A stretch of 64,000 nt of DNA from Arthrobacter bambusae (GCF_030812595.1 NZ_JAUSSZ010000002.1:248001-312000); one strand, 5' to 3'. Counted from the first letter of the stretch, positions 1 through 9,037 are shown. Numbers and translations: made by a program. The notes: generated from the sequence alone by a model not told the origin.

Positions 1-922
<922 letters not shown>

Positions 923-964
923 TCAGCACCCGTGCTGGCAATGCCGGAACAACGGGGAAGGGCC

Positions 965-1315
965 CTAGACGTGGCCGTCGACGGTCAAGCCAGGTGGAAG
1001 GTTGGGGGTGTCTTCGGATTCTTTGACCATGATCTGGCCATCCACTACGAGGACTTCGTGGACCCTGACGGGCAACTTGGCGGGAGGCGCGTCGGCGGCT
1101 CCCGTGCGGAGATTGAACTTTGAAGCATGAAGGGGGCACTCCACCCAGCAGTCCTCTACCCAGCCGTCGGCGAGGGAGGCGTCTTGGTGGGTGCAGGTGT
1201 CGTCGAGTGCGAAGAGTTCGCCCTCTTCGGTGTGAAACACGGCAATGGGCGGAGACGTCTCGAGTCGAATCGCGTCCCCCGGAGCCAACGAGCTGAGCGG
1301 GCAAGCACTGTGCAT
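965..1315 (-). CDS. Rieske [2Fe-2S] ferredoxin of a three-component oxygenase
   Basis: A 116-residue soluble Rieske protein. Cluster ligands are visible as C41-T-H43 and C60-P-L-H63, the spacing seen in ferredoxins of aromatic and alkylamine oxygenases (BphA3/BedB type). It would carry electrons from the FAD reductase encoded divergently to the Rieske oxygenase encoded after that. The ATG at 1315 is preceded by AAGAAGG. It is transcribed away from its presumed partners, sharing a 249-bp intergenic region with the reductase gene, and heads toward dimethylglycine oxidase. Assignment to glycine betaine demethylation is inferred from context; the ferredoxin alone does not identify the substrate. 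Confidence 0.88.
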   Translation of the reverse strand: MHSACPLSSLAPGDAIRLETSPPIAVFHTEEGELFALDDTCTHQDASLADGWVEDCWVECPLHASKFNLRTGAADAPPAKLPVRVHEVLVVDGQIMVKESEDTPNLPPGLTVDGHV

Positions 1316-1481
1316 CTCACGAACCTTCTTTCACCGGACTGGTCAAAACCTGTGGAGCGGTTGTCTCATGATCAACGCTGATCACAATACGCAACAGAGT
1401 GATCGACATCACAGCACCTTGTCAAGGGGTTCAATTTCTTACGCAGATTCCTTGACATGGGATGTGAAGTAGGTCACGCTG

Positions 1482-1533
1482 TTTCGCATAATGAAGCCTG
1501 TTGCAGATCGCGCAATAAACGTATTGCGCAATA
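1482..1533. promoter_or_regulatory. Palindromic operator candidates between the divergent oxygenase genes
   Basis: The 249-bp gap between the Rieske ferredoxin and reductase genes holds two kinds of symmetric site. GCGCAATA at 1510-1517 and TATTGCGC at 1522-1529 are a perfect inverted repeat with a 4-bp spacer, and TATTGCGCAATA at 1522-1533 is itself a perfect 12-bp palindrome. Just upstream, TTCGCATAATGAA (1483-1495) has TTC/GAA half-sites like those bound by some IclR-family proteins. A TTGACA hexamer lies at 1452-1457, with no convincing -10 at normal spacing. The obvious candidate regulator is the IclR protein encoded at 5727-6578; this is inference. Confidence 0.45.
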
Positions 1534-1564
1534 AGCAGGCGAACGGCTCTGCGAGGAGGAAGCC

Positions 1565-2761
1565 ATGGAGACATTGGCGATCGTGGGTGCATCACTGGCG
1601 GGACTTTCTGCCGCCCGCGCGGCCCGGGCGCAGGGCTTTTCCGGGCGGCTGCTTATCATCGGCGATGAGCAGCACCGCCCCTATGACCGCCCGCCCCTGT
1701 CCAAGGAGTTCCTGGCAGGGAAGATCGGCATCAAGCATGTCATGTTGGAAGACGGGGAGGCGGGAGGGGATGACCCGCTCCAGGCCGAATGGCTGCTCGG
1801 CTCGCCGGCACGGAGCTTTGACGCCGCCACCAGGACCATCACCCTGGGCGACGGGCGCACTGTGGCGGCTGACGGCGTCGTGATTGCCACGGGAGCCTCG
1901 GCCCGCACATTGCCCGAACTTGCGGGCCTTGCCAATGTTTTTACCTTGCGGACTCTCCAAGATGCCCAGGACCTGGCCCCGGAGCTCGTTGCCGGCGGCC
2001 GCTTGTTGGTTGTGGGCGCCGGCTTTATCGGGGCCGAAGTCGCGTCAACAGCCAAAGGCTTGGGGATGGACGTGACCATCATCTGCAAGAGCGAAGTGCC
2101 GCTCAGTGCTCCGCTGGGTCCGGAGATGGCTGCCGTCATGGCAACGCTCCATGGGATCAATGGCGTGGAGCTGATTTGTGACACGGGAATCGACTCGTAT
2201 TACAGCTATGAGGGAAATGTGACCGGTGTCCGGCTCAGCGACGGACAGTACCGTTCCGCCGACGTCGTGCTCCTCGGAATCGGCGCGGTCCCCAACGTGG
2301 GATGGCTGACCGATTCGGGCGTGGAGCTCGACGACGGCGTGGCGTGCGATTCGATGGGACGGACGAACGTCCCCGGCGTGGTCGCCGTGGGGGACTGTGC
2401 GGCCTGGTTCGACGAACGAAACGGCCGGCGCCACCGCGTAGAGCATTGGACCGGAGCCCAGGAACGCGCAGCGCTGGCCGTGGCCGCGCTCCTGGACCAC
2501 TCTGCGGCTCCTCTTCCTCTCAATGTGCCGTACTTCTGGTCCGAGCAGTACGGAGTGACGCTGCAGTTCGCCGGCCACGCGCGGGACGCAGAACGCGTCG
2601 AGATCGAGGCGGGGCAGCTCGAGAACCACAGCTTCCTGGCCGTGTACTACCGGGGCGTGGAACCGGTGGGCGTTCTGGGCGTGAACCAGCCGCGCCTGTT
2701 CACCCGCTGGCGCCGGCAACTCAACGCACGCCACGCCCCGCCAGTCCTGGCAACCCCTTAG
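1565..2761 (+). CDS. FAD-dependent NAD(P)H:ferredoxin reductase
   Basis: A 398-residue flavoprotein of the BphA4/rubredoxin-reductase class. The N-terminal FAD motif (GASLAGLSAARAAR, residues 8-21) is followed by the typical RPYDRPPLSKEFLAGK stretch. A second dinucleotide motif (VVGAGFIGAEVAS, about residues 150-162) binds NAD(P)H, and the FAD-contacting GVVAVGDCA lies near residue 275. It would feed electrons to the divergent Rieske ferredoxin. The ATG is preceded by GAGGAGG. The oxygenase gene follows 45 bp downstream. Pseudomonas glycine betaine demethylase instead uses a single reductase-ferredoxin fusion (GbcB), so this is a different electron chain for a similar oxygenase. Confidence 0.9.
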   Translation: METLAIVGASLAGLSAARAARAQGFSGRLLIIGDEQHRPYDRPPLSKEFLAGKIGIKHVMLEDGEAGGDDPLQAEWLLGSPARSFDAATRTITLGDGRTVAADGVVIATGASARTLPELAGLANVFTLRTLQDAQDLAPELVAGGRLLVVGAGFIGAEVASTAKGLGMDVTIICKSEVPLSAPLGPEMAAVMATLHGINGVELICDTGIDSYYSYEGNVTGVRLSDGQYRSADVVLLGIGAVPNVGWLTDSGVELDDGVACDSMGRTNVPGVVAVGDCAAWFDERNGRRHRVEHWTGAQERAALAVAALLDHSAAPLPLNVPYFWSEQYGVTLQFAGHARDAERVEIEAGQLENHSFLAVYYRGVEPVGVLGVNQPRLFTRWRRQLNARHAPPVLATP

Positions 2762-2806
2762 GCACCCTCAAGCCCCACCCGCTTTCATCACTGAATAGGA
2801 GTCAGC

Positions 2807-3943
2807 ATGACCACTGAAGTTGTTTCCCCCAGCCTGATCCCCACTCTTCCCGGCCACACTTATGTCAGCGAAGACATCTTCCACGCCGAGCAAGAGCACA
2901 TCTTCGAACAAATGTGGTTCTGCGCGGTGCGGACCGCCGATCTGGAAAAGGCCGGCTCATTCAAAACAGTGCAGATCGGCCGCGAGAGCGTGCTCATCAA
3001 CCGCACCCGCAAGGGGGAAATCCGCGCGTTCTACAACATCTGCCGGCACCGGGGCGTGAAGCTGTGCATGGAGGAATCCGGCGAGGCCAACCGCTCCTTC
3101 CAGTGCCCGTACCATGCCTGGACTTACGACCTTGAGGGAAAGCTCATCGCGGCCCCCAACCTCACCAAGATGCCCGATATTGACCGCAACGAATACGGAC
3201 TGGTCAAGGTCCATGCCCGCGAATACATGGGCTACGTTTGGGTTTGCCTCGCCGACGAGCCACCGTCGTTCGAAGAAGACGTCATGGGGGCGATCGAGGA
3301 GCGCCTCGGAGACCTGCGGGCCGTTGACGACTATGACATCGCCAACCTGAGCCTTGGCCGCCGCATCAAGTACGACGTCAAGGCCAACTGGAAGCTCATC
3401 ATCGAAAACTTCATGGAGTGCTACCACTGCGCCACGATCCACCCCGAGCTCACCGAAGTGCTGCCCGAGTTCGCCGACGGTCTGGCGGCGCAGTATTTCG
3501 TGGGCCACGGAGCCGAGTTCGGTGACGACATCAAGGGCTTCACGATCGACGGTTCCGAGGGGCTGGACCGAATTCCCGGAGTGGGCGATGACCAGGACCG
3601 CCGGTACTACGCAGTGACCATCAAACCGAATGTCTTCGTCAACCTGGTTCCCGACCATGTCATCATCCACCGCATGTTCCCGCTGGCAGCGGACCACACG
3701 ATCGTCGAATGCGATTGGCTGTACCTGCCCAGCGTGGTGGAATCCGGCAAGGACGTGAGCGCTTCGGTGGAGCTTTTCCACCGGGTCAACGAGCAGGACT
3801 TCGACGCCTGCGAACGCTGCCAGCCAGCCATGGGTTCCAAGATCTATGCCAAGGGCGGCGTCCTGGTGCCCAGCGAGCACCACATTGAGGCGTTCCACAG
3901 CTGGGTCACCGGCAAGATCGCTGATGTCCCCGTTGAAAGCTAG
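2807..3943 (+). CDS. gbcA: Rieske non-heme iron oxygenase, probable glycine betaine monooxygenase
   Basis: A 378-residue oxygenase component. The Rieske ligands are C79-R-H81 and C100-PYH103. In the catalytic domain the iron ligands are H207 and H212 inside NFMECYHCATIH. The residue bridging the Rieske centre and the iron is Glu204 rather than the usual Asp. As known from carnitine oxygenase CntA, this Glu is typical of enzymes acting on quaternary ammonium compounds. The ATG has AGGAG five bases upstream. Its neighbours (formaldehyde dehydrogenase, dimethylglycine oxidase, sarcosine oxidase) make glycine betaine demethylation to dimethylglycine plus formaldehyde the best prediction. Stachydrine or carnitine are less likely alternatives. 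Confidence 0.85.
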   Translation: MTTEVVSPSLIPTLPGHTYVSEDIFHAEQEHIFEQMWFCAVRTADLEKAGSFKTVQIGRESVLINRTRKGEIRAFYNICRHRGVKLCMEESGEANRSFQCPYHAWTYDLEGKLIAAPNLTKMPDIDRNEYGLVKVHAREYMGYVWVCLADEPPSFEEDVMGAIEERLGDLRAVDDYDIANLSLGRRIKYDVKANWKLIIENFMECYHCATIHPELTEVLPEFADGLAAQYFVGHGAEFGDDIKGFTIDGSEGLDRIPGVGDDQDRRYYAVTIKPNVFVNLVPDHVIIHRMFPLAADHTIVECDWLYLPSVVESGKDVSASVELFHRVNEQDFDACERCQPAMGSKIYAKGGVLVPSEHHIEAFHSWVTGKIADVPVES

Positions 3944-4003
3944 CCTGAAGTATGTCTGTCGTTGCGACGAGCTAACGGGAACCAAGGAAAAGGGACGCAG
4001 CCA

Positions 4004-5092
4004 ATGGTTTACAAAGTAAAAGCGGTCATCGCCAAGGAGAAGAACGCTCCGGTCTCGTTGGAGACCATCCTGGTGCCGGAACCCGGTCCGGGTGAAGCGC
4101 TGGTGGACATCCTGACGTGCGGCGTCTGCCACACCGACCTGCACTATAAGCAGGGCGGCATCGGTGAAGACTTCCCGTACCTGCTGGGCCACGAGGCAAC
4201 CGGGGTGGTTAGTGCCGTTGGCCCCGATGTAACCTCCGTGGCACCCGGTGACCGGGTGATCCTGAACTGGCGGGCCGTGTGCGGCGAGTGCCGGGCTTGT
4301 GCCAAGGGCCAGCCGCAGTACTGCTTCAACACTCACAACGCTACCCAGAAGATGACCCTCGAGGACGGCACGGAACTCAGCCCGGCCCTCGGGATCGGCG
4401 CGTTCGCGGAAAAGACGCTCGTGGCCGCCGGGCAGTGCACCAAAGTGGATCCCGACGTCGATCCGGCCGCCGTCGGGCTGCTTGGTTGCGGCGTGATGGC
4501 GGGAATCGGCGCCGCCATCAACACCGGTGAAGTCAAGCGGGGCGAGTCCGTGGCCGTGATCGGTTGCGGTGGTGTTGGCATCGCTGCCATCGCCGGGGCA
4601 AAGCTCGCCGGCGCCACGACGATCATTGCGGTGGACATCGACGCCAACAAAATCGGGATGGCCACGTCCCTGGGAGCAACTCACGGTGTCAACTCCAGCC
4701 AGGAGGACCCCGTTGAGGCGATCCGGGCACTGACCGGCGGCAACGGTGCGGACGTGGTGATCGAAGCAGTCGGACGCCCGGAGACGTACAAACAGGCCTT
4801 CTACGCGCGCGATCTCGCCGGCCGGGTTGTGCTGGTAGGGGTCCCGACGCCGGACATGAAGCTCGAGCTGCCCCTGCTGGATGTCTTTGGCCGCGGCGGT
4901 TCGCTGAAGTCCTCCTGGTACGGGGACTGCCTGCCTTCCCGGGACTTCCCGATGCTGGTCCAGCACTACAAGCAAGGCAACCTGGACCTGGACGCGTTCG
5001 TGTCCGAACGGATCACCATCGACCAAGTGGAAGAAGCGTTCGCCAAGATGCACGAAGGCAAAGTGCTCCGTTCGGTGGTGGAGATCGGATGA
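4004..5092 (+). CDS. adhE2: S-(hydroxymethyl)mycothiol dehydrogenase (formaldehyde detoxification)
   Basis: A 362-residue zinc-dependent medium-chain dehydrogenase. The catalytic zinc site is CGVCHTDLH (Cys39 onward) with GHEATG following. The structural zinc lobe is [15 protein letters not shown]. The Rossmann motif is [13 protein letters not shown]. This matches the mycothiol-dependent formaldehyde dehydrogenase of actinobacteria (Rv2259 type), which oxidises the spontaneous mycothiol-formaldehyde adduct with NAD+. ATG 4004 was chosen because AAGGAAAAGGGA lies upstream; an in-frame TTG at 3962 lacks such a site. Its place directly behind the oxygenase suggests that it removes formaldehyde made by betaine demethylation. 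Confidence 0.9.
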   Translation: MVYKVKAVIAKEKNAPVSLETILVPEPGPGEALVDILTCGVCHTDLHYKQGGIGEDFPYLLGHEATGVVSAVGPDVTSVAPGDRVILNWRAVCGECRACAKGQPQYCFNTHNATQKMTLEDGTELSPALGIGAFAEKTLVAAGQCTKVDPDVDPAAVGLLGCGVMAGIGAAINTGEVKRGESVAVIGCGGVGIAAIAGAKLAGATTIIAVDIDANKIGMATSLGATHGVNSSQEDPVEAIRALTGGNGADVVIEAVGRPETYKQAFYARDLAGRVVLVGVPTPDMKLELPLLDVFGRGGSLKSSWYGDCLPSRDFPMLVQHYKQGNLDLDAFVSERITIDQVEEAFAKMHEGKVLRSVVEIG

Positions 5093-5697
5093 GCGTCACC
5101 ATTGAAAACCTCGTCACCTCGGGCACTTTTTCGCTCGACGGCGGCACCTGGGACGTGGAGAACAACGTCTGGATTGTCGGCAACGACGACGAATGCGTGA
5201 TCATCGATTCGCCACACGATGCCGCGGCGATCATCGACCAGGTCCGCGGCCGAAAGGTGCGCGCCATCCTGCTCACCCATGCGCACAATGACCACATCGG
5301 AGCAGCGCTCGACGTGGCGAAGGCCGTGAACGCGCCGATCCACCTGCATCCCGAAGACATGGTTCTGTGGGAGCAGGTGTATCCGGATGTCCGGCCTGAC
5401 CGTCACATTGCACATGGCGACATCTTCGAAGTGGCGGGCACGGCCCTGCAGGCCATCCACACGCCGGGCCACTCACCGGGCTCTACGTGTTTCTACCTGG
5501 AAAGTGAACGGACGGTGTTCACAGGCGACACCCTCTTCAACGGCGGTCCGGGAGCGACGGGCAGGTCGTTCAGCGACCATCCGACCATCCTGGCCTCGAT
5601 CCGGGAGCGCCTTCTGACGCTACCGGGGGAAACCGTGGTCCGGACAGGTCATGGCGGGGACACCACCATCAAGGCCGAGGAGGAAAACATCGCCTAG
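5089..5697 (+). CDS. Metallo-beta-lactamase-fold hydrolase (mycothiol/formaldehyde pathway)
   Basis: A 202-residue MBL-fold protein. The metal site HxHxDH appears as THAHNDHIG, followed by [16 protein letters not shown] and a C-terminal TGHGGDT. It overlaps the dehydrogenase gene by 4 bp (ATGA), so the two are translationally coupled. The same pair occurs in mycobacteria (Rv2259-Rv2260), where the hydrolase is thought to act on the S-formyl-mycothiol product or a related thioester. That substrate is known only by association and is not shown by the sequence. It ends the first betaine operon; a strong terminator follows. Confidence 0.82.
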   Translation: MSVTIENLVTSGTFSLDGGTWDVENNVWIVGNDDECVIIDSPHDAAAIIDQVRGRKVRAILLTHAHNDHIGAALDVAKAVNAPIHLHPEDMVLWEQVYPDVRPDRHIAHGDIFEVAGTALQAIHTPGHSPGSTCFYLESERTVFTGDTLFNGGPGATGRSFSDHPTILASIRERLLTLPGETVVRTGHGGDTTIKAEEENIA

Positions 5698-5704
5698 GCG
5701 GCGC

Positions 5705-5727
5705 GGGACCGCCAGATTGGCGGTCCC
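5705..5727. terminator. Short hairpin between convergent MBL hydrolase and iclR genes
   Basis: A perfect 10-bp stem (5705-5714 with 5718-5727) and a 3-nt loop, directly after the hydrolase stop and touching the iclR stop codon. There is no T-run on either side, so on its own it is a weak terminator or an mRNA end-stabilising hairpin. Confidence 0.55.
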
Positions 5728-6578
5728 TAGGCGCCGCTGGCGGCGGTGTAGCCCATCTTGACGCTGATTGAATACCCGGCTTGCTTGAGCGCATCAAGCA
5801 AGCCGGGTATTTTTTCCGGTTCGAAACGGAAAGCCGGGCCGGAAAGGCTAATGGCTCCGATCACCGTGCCGCTGTGGTTGCGGATCGGAACGGCGACAGC
5901 GTTGAGCCCGCGTTCGAGTTCTTCATACGTGGCGGCGTAACCGGCCTCCGCAATGACCGGCATTTGCCGTTCCAGTTCCTTGCGGTCGGTGATGGTTTGT
6001 GGCGTGTACCGCGCCTGGCCGGCTTCCCTGAGGACGCGGTCACGCGTCGCAGGCGGCAGGGCGGCTAGCATGACCTTGCCGCTGGACGTGGCGTGGAGGG
6101 GGGTCAGCCCACCGATCCAGTCCTGGGTGCCGAGCGTGTTGGGGCCAATGGCCTGGTCCACATTGACCGCGAAATTCGACCGCAGCACCGCCAGGTTGGC
6201 CGTCTCGGCGAACTTCTCCGCCAGGGCTTCGAGATCTTCCCGGGCCTCCCTTACCAAGCTGAGACGGGCCGGAATGGCACTGGCCAGGCGCAGGATATTG
6301 AAACCAAGCTGGTATTTTCCGCGCTCATGATTCTGCTGCACCATTCCCCGGGCGTCCAGGGCGCTCAGCAGTCGCGACGCCGTTGACTTGTGGACGCCCA
6401 TTTCCTCCGCGATTTCACTCACCCCGGCGTCGCCGTTGCGGGCGATGATTTCGAGCACGGTGATGGCCCGGTCCACGGACTGTACGCCGGCGTGGTGTGC
6501 GCCGGCGTGATCGGTATCGGGGTCGTTGGCGAAGCTTGCATCAGCGTCCATGTGGTTCATCGTCTCAAACGCGGTCAA
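5727..6578 (-). CDS. IclR-family transcriptional regulator
   Basis: A 283-residue regulator with an N-terminal winged helix-turn-helix (AEEMGVHKSTASRLLSAL, about residues 58-75) and a C-terminal effector domain containing the family-typical HATSSGKVMLA segment. The predicted start is TTG at 6578, which has GGAGG ten bases upstream; the in-frame ATG at 6560 has none. It is convergent with the oxygenase operon and divergent from the VOC gene, 76 bp apart. It is the most likely regulator of the betaine/oxygenase genes, given the palindromes near 1510. Its 3' coding end also contains a perfect terminator hairpin working for the opposite strand. Confidence 0.88.
   Translation of the reverse strand: MTAFETMNHMDADASFANDPDTDHAGAHHAGVQSVDRAITVLEIIARNGDAGVSEIAEEMGVHKSTASRLLSALDARGMVQQNHERGKYQLGFNILRLASAIPARLSLVREAREDLEALAEKFAETANLAVLRSNFAVNVDQAIGPNTLGTQDWIGGLTPLHATSSGKVMLAALPPATRDRVLREAGQARYTPQTITDRKELERQMPVIAEAGYAATYEELERGLNAVAVPIRNHSGTVIGAISLSGPAFRFEPEKIPGLLDALKQAGYSISVKMGYTAASGA
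5771..5815 (+). terminator. Strong intrinsic terminator inside the 3' end of iclR
   Basis: A perfect 18-bp stem (5771-5788 with 5794-5811) and a 5-nt loop, followed on the plus strand by an unbroken run of T to 5815. The orientation fits termination of the plus-strand oxygenase-adhE2-MBL operon. No T-run exists on the iclR side. The whole element lies within iclR codons (the region encoding GLLDALKQAGYS), so one sequence serves as protein code on one strand and terminator on the other. Confidence 0.85.
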
Positions 6579-6654
6579 GTGAGACGCGCCTCCTGGCTTC
6601 GTGTCCTGGGACGCTGCCCCCTATCCGGTCTGCCTGGTTATAGGATCGGGCGGT

Positions 6655-7392
6655 ATGGCACTGCGGCTTGTTCAGGTGAATTTCAAGGCCCGGGACGACT
6701 CGGCGCTCGGGCGGTTTTGGGCGGAGGCTCTCGGCTGGGGCGTTTCGAGCGAAGGACCCGGCGTGACCAATGTTGAACCCAGGGGCTTCGCAGGGCCGGA
6801 CCCGGCCACCGTCTGTGTTGATGTGGTCATGGTCCCGGACCCTGAGACAGTGCGGTACCGGGCGCACCTTGATCTCGCCACCACGTCTGCGGCCCATCAA
6901 GCGGAGCTCGTGGCGCGCCTGGTGAAGCTCGGCGCGACGCCCGCAGACATTGGCCAGGGCGATGTGCCGTGGACGGTCCTGGCTGACCCCGAGGGCAACC
7001 TGTTCTGCGTGTTGGAGCCTCGGCCAATCTACCGGGACACCGGGCCTATCGCGGCGGTGGTGGTCAGCTGCGCGGATCCGCGGGACATGGCCCGGTTCTG
7101 GGACGGGGCGACGGACTGGACCCTGCATGAGTTGACCGATGATCTTGCGAGGCTGCGTTCAGCCAAGGGCGTGGGACCATACCTGGAGTTCGTGCGCACG
7201 CCCGCGGCGAATGACGTGTCCGGCCGCGTCCATCTCGACCTCAGGCCGTACCCCGGCGACGATCAAGCCGCAGAGGTGGCGCGGCTGCGCGCCCTGGGTG
7301 CTACCGACGCCGACGTCGGCCAGGGCGACGTGCCGTGGGTGTGCCTCGCCGACACGGAGGGCAACGAATTCTGCGTCCTCACCCCCGGGTGA
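6655..7392 (+). CDS. Two-domain VOC (glyoxalase/bleomycin-resistance fold) protein
   Basis: A 245-residue protein made of two tandem VOC modules, roughly residues 1-122 and 125-245. Each ends in a similar GDVPW..LADPEGN or GDVPW..LADTEGN motif followed by FCVL. The repeated Glu/His-type positions could bind a metal, but no family member with a known substrate is recognised. ATG 6655 was chosen because the 18 residues encoded upstream do not look like a VOC start. It is divergent from iclR and shares its short intergenic region. A role in the betaine pathway is not evident. Confidence 0.8.
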   Translation: MALRLVQVNFKARDDSALGRFWAEALGWGVSSEGPGVTNVEPRGFAGPDPATVCVDVVMVPDPETVRYRAHLDLATTSAAHQAELVARLVKLGATPADIGQGDVPWTVLADPEGNLFCVLEPRPIYRDTGPIAAVVVSCADPRDMARFWDGATDWTLHELTDDLARLRSAKGVGPYLEFVRTPAANDVSGRVHLDLRPYPGDDQAAEVARLRALGATDADVGQGDVPWVCLADTEGNEFCVLTPG

Positions 7393-7695
7393 CACAGAGC
7401 CGCGGCTTAACGGCTCGCCGAACCAGCAGGGTTCTTTGTGCGTCTCGTCGCTAACACTCAAATATGGGCGATTTGCCACTCATTTTGATCCGGACGACCA
7501 CTCAGTGCAGTTTTCCCTTGTTAGCGTTTGCGATGAAGGCCACCGTCGCGCCGTCAGGAACCGGGTGTATCTGTTCTTTCGATTACCCAAAAGGAACATC
7601 GATGAGGCCTTCGTGAGGCGGGTCGTCGACCACGCCCATGACAGTTTCACGATTGGGGACCAAATGAATATCGGTGGAAAAGGAGATGATCAATC
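7393..7695. other. Gene-poor gap between the VOC gene and a small membrane protein
   Basis: About 300 bp with no convincing gene. A 6-bp inverted repeat (GAGCCG 7397-7402 with CGGCTC 7411-7416) just after the VOC stop may be a weak terminator. One plus-strand frame stays open to 7711 and has protein-like composition but no start codon with a ribosome site, so it could be a gene remnant. Confidence 0.4.
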
Positions 7696-7977
7696 GTGCA
7701 GCCCTTGGTAAGAAAGCGCTCAGGCGTTGCGCTCTCCAGGTTTTTCCTGCTGGGAGGGGCCATCTTGTTGATTTTGCCGCTCTATCCATTCACAGCTATC
7801 TCTGCTGTCCTGTCCGGTTCTGCCCTCTTTCTTGCAGCCGGAGAAGCCCCAAGTCGGAACCGCACCCTCACCTTGGCCGCTGCCGTTGTGCTGCTGGGAA
7901 TGGTCATCCTCTTGACGCTCCTGAGCCTGCAGACAGGAACCATTGGCCCCCACGGTGGCGAGGTCTTGAAAGCTTAG
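7696..7977 (+). CDS. Small membrane protein, function unknown
   Basis: A 93-residue protein starting with GTG; AAGGAG lies 11 bases upstream. Two hydrophobic helices are visible, about residues 14-46 (SRFFLLGGAILLILPLYPF and what follows) and 58-80 (TLAAAVVLLGMVILLTLLSL), separated by a short polar loop. There is no signal peptidase site or conserved motif that I recognise. It stands alone between the VOC gene and a GntR regulator. It is probably real because hydrophobicity and codon use agree over the whole length, but no function can be given. Confidence 0.55.
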   Translation: MQPLVRKRSGVALSRFFLLGGAILLILPLYPFTAISAVLSGSALFLAAGEAPSRNRTLTLAAAVVLLGMVILLTLLSLQTGTIGPHGGEVLKA

Positions 7978-8152
7978 CTCCCGCCCTTCAACGCTCTCCG
8001 GCCATCGACCGCCGTAAGCCGTTCCTTCTTGGGCGGCGTCGTGCCACACTTGATGGACTATCGAGTGACTGGGGGGATCCGGGTCAGGAGATTGGTATGT
8101 GTGTTGTGATGCAACGCCGCCCCTCGGGCCGCCGACTGGTGGCGATCGAGCC

Positions 8153-8260
8153 ATGATTATCGGTTGGGCTTATTTCATGGCGGGAGTGATGACGGTTGAT
8201 GCACTCTTGCTGGGGCTGCTGCTGTTGAACGTGAAGTGGTCCAAGCTCTGGAAGAGATGA
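8153..8260 (+). CDS. Possible 35-residue single-helix membrane peptide
   Basis: A short frame from ATG 8153 encodes a peptide with a hydrophobic stretch (about residues 3-26, with repeated Leu near LLLGLLLLN) and a basic tail ending in KLWKR, the layout of bacterial one-pass small proteins. The ribosome-binding site is weak. It ends 18 bp from the stop of the convergent gntR gene. It could also be a chance frame; conservation in relatives would decide. Confidence 0.3.
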   Translation: MIIGWAYFMAGVMTVDALLLGLLLLNVKWSKLWKR

Positions 8261-8278
8261 CGCCGTAGGTCCCCGAAC

Positions 8279-8950
8279 CTAAAGCACCTTGCGGATCGTT
8301 TCCTCGAAACTCACCACGTGGTGCAGGGCCAGCGCGGCCGCCCGGTCCTCATCGCCGTCGGCGATTGCGGTGAGCAGTTCAGCGTGCTCTGCGACGTGCC
8401 CGGTCACGGACGGCATCTTCTCCAGCATGTGGCACCAGATTCGGGTTGCCAGGTTGTCGTAGCGGATCAGCACGTCCTCAAGGTGCGGGTTGGCCGCGGC
8501 CTTGTAGATTAGCCGGTGCACTTGGATGTCGTAGCGCATCAGTTCCTGCTGGCTGGCGTCGTGGGCCTCCAGGGCGCTGATTGCTGCGGCGACCTCGCGC
8601 AGTTCTTCGCGCAGCCTCGGGCTGGCCATGCGGGCAGCCCGCCGTGACGCCAACGGCTCAAGCAGCTCACGGATTTCGGAGACGTCCGCCAACTGGGTGA
8701 TGTCTACGCCCGTGGCAAAGGTTCCGCGTCGGGGATACGAGACCACAAGGTGGTCGCTTTCGAGGCGCTTGATGGCCTCGCGCACGGGTGTGCGTCCGAT
8801 GCCGAGTTCCGTGGCGATCTGCCCGTCGTTGATGGGGTCTCCGGGTTTGATGTCCAGCATGATGAGCCGGTCGCGCAGAAGCAGGTAGGCGTTTTCCGCC
8901 AAGGACGTTCCCTGCGTGCCCGTGTCCAGAGCTTCCAGTGCAGTGCTCAT
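8279..8950 (-). CDS. GntR-family regulator, FCD (FadR-like) subfamily
   Basis: A 223-residue regulator. The N-terminal winged helix has the typical GNTR pattern (ATELGIGRTPVREAIKRLES, about residues 46-65). The C-terminal all-helical FCD domain shows the metal/effector positions D..VHRLI and H..LL.AI. ATG 8950 is preceded by GGGAGAGGG; a GTG seven codons upstream has none. It is divergent from glyA-soxBDAG-sdaA-purU, so it most likely controls that operon in response to a small carboxylate or amino acid such as sarcosine, glycine or serine. The effector is inferred from position only. Confidence 0.88.
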   Translation of the reverse strand: MSTALEALDTGTQGTSLAENAYLLLRDRLIMLDIKPGDPINDGQIATELGIGRTPVREAIKRLESDHLVVSYPRRGTFATGVDITQLADVSEIRELLEPLASRRAARMASPRLREELREVAAAISALEAHDASQQELMRYDIQVHRLIYKAAANPHLEDVLIRYDNLATRIWCHMLEKMPSVTGHVAEHAELLTAIADGDEDRAAALALHHVVSFEETIRKVL

Positions 8951-9007
8951 GTGCCCTCTCCCGTTTGTCACAATTCCAAGTCTGGCGGATCAGTCGTTGC
9001 CGGACTG

Positions 9008-9037
9008 TTGACGGTTGTGTGATCTCCAACATACTAT
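9008..9037 (+). promoter_or_regulatory. Sigma-70-type promoter for the glyA-sox operon
   Basis: TTGACG at 9008-9013 and TACTAT at 9032-9037 with an 18-bp spacer, 65 bp before the glyA start. It is the best promoter match in the gntR-glyA gap. Confidence 0.55.

Noticed and set aside
2957-5053. A minus-strand frame of about 700 codons opposite the oxygenase and dehydrogenase genes
   Set aside because: It is Gly/His/Val/Asp-rich shadow sequence without any recognisable domain.
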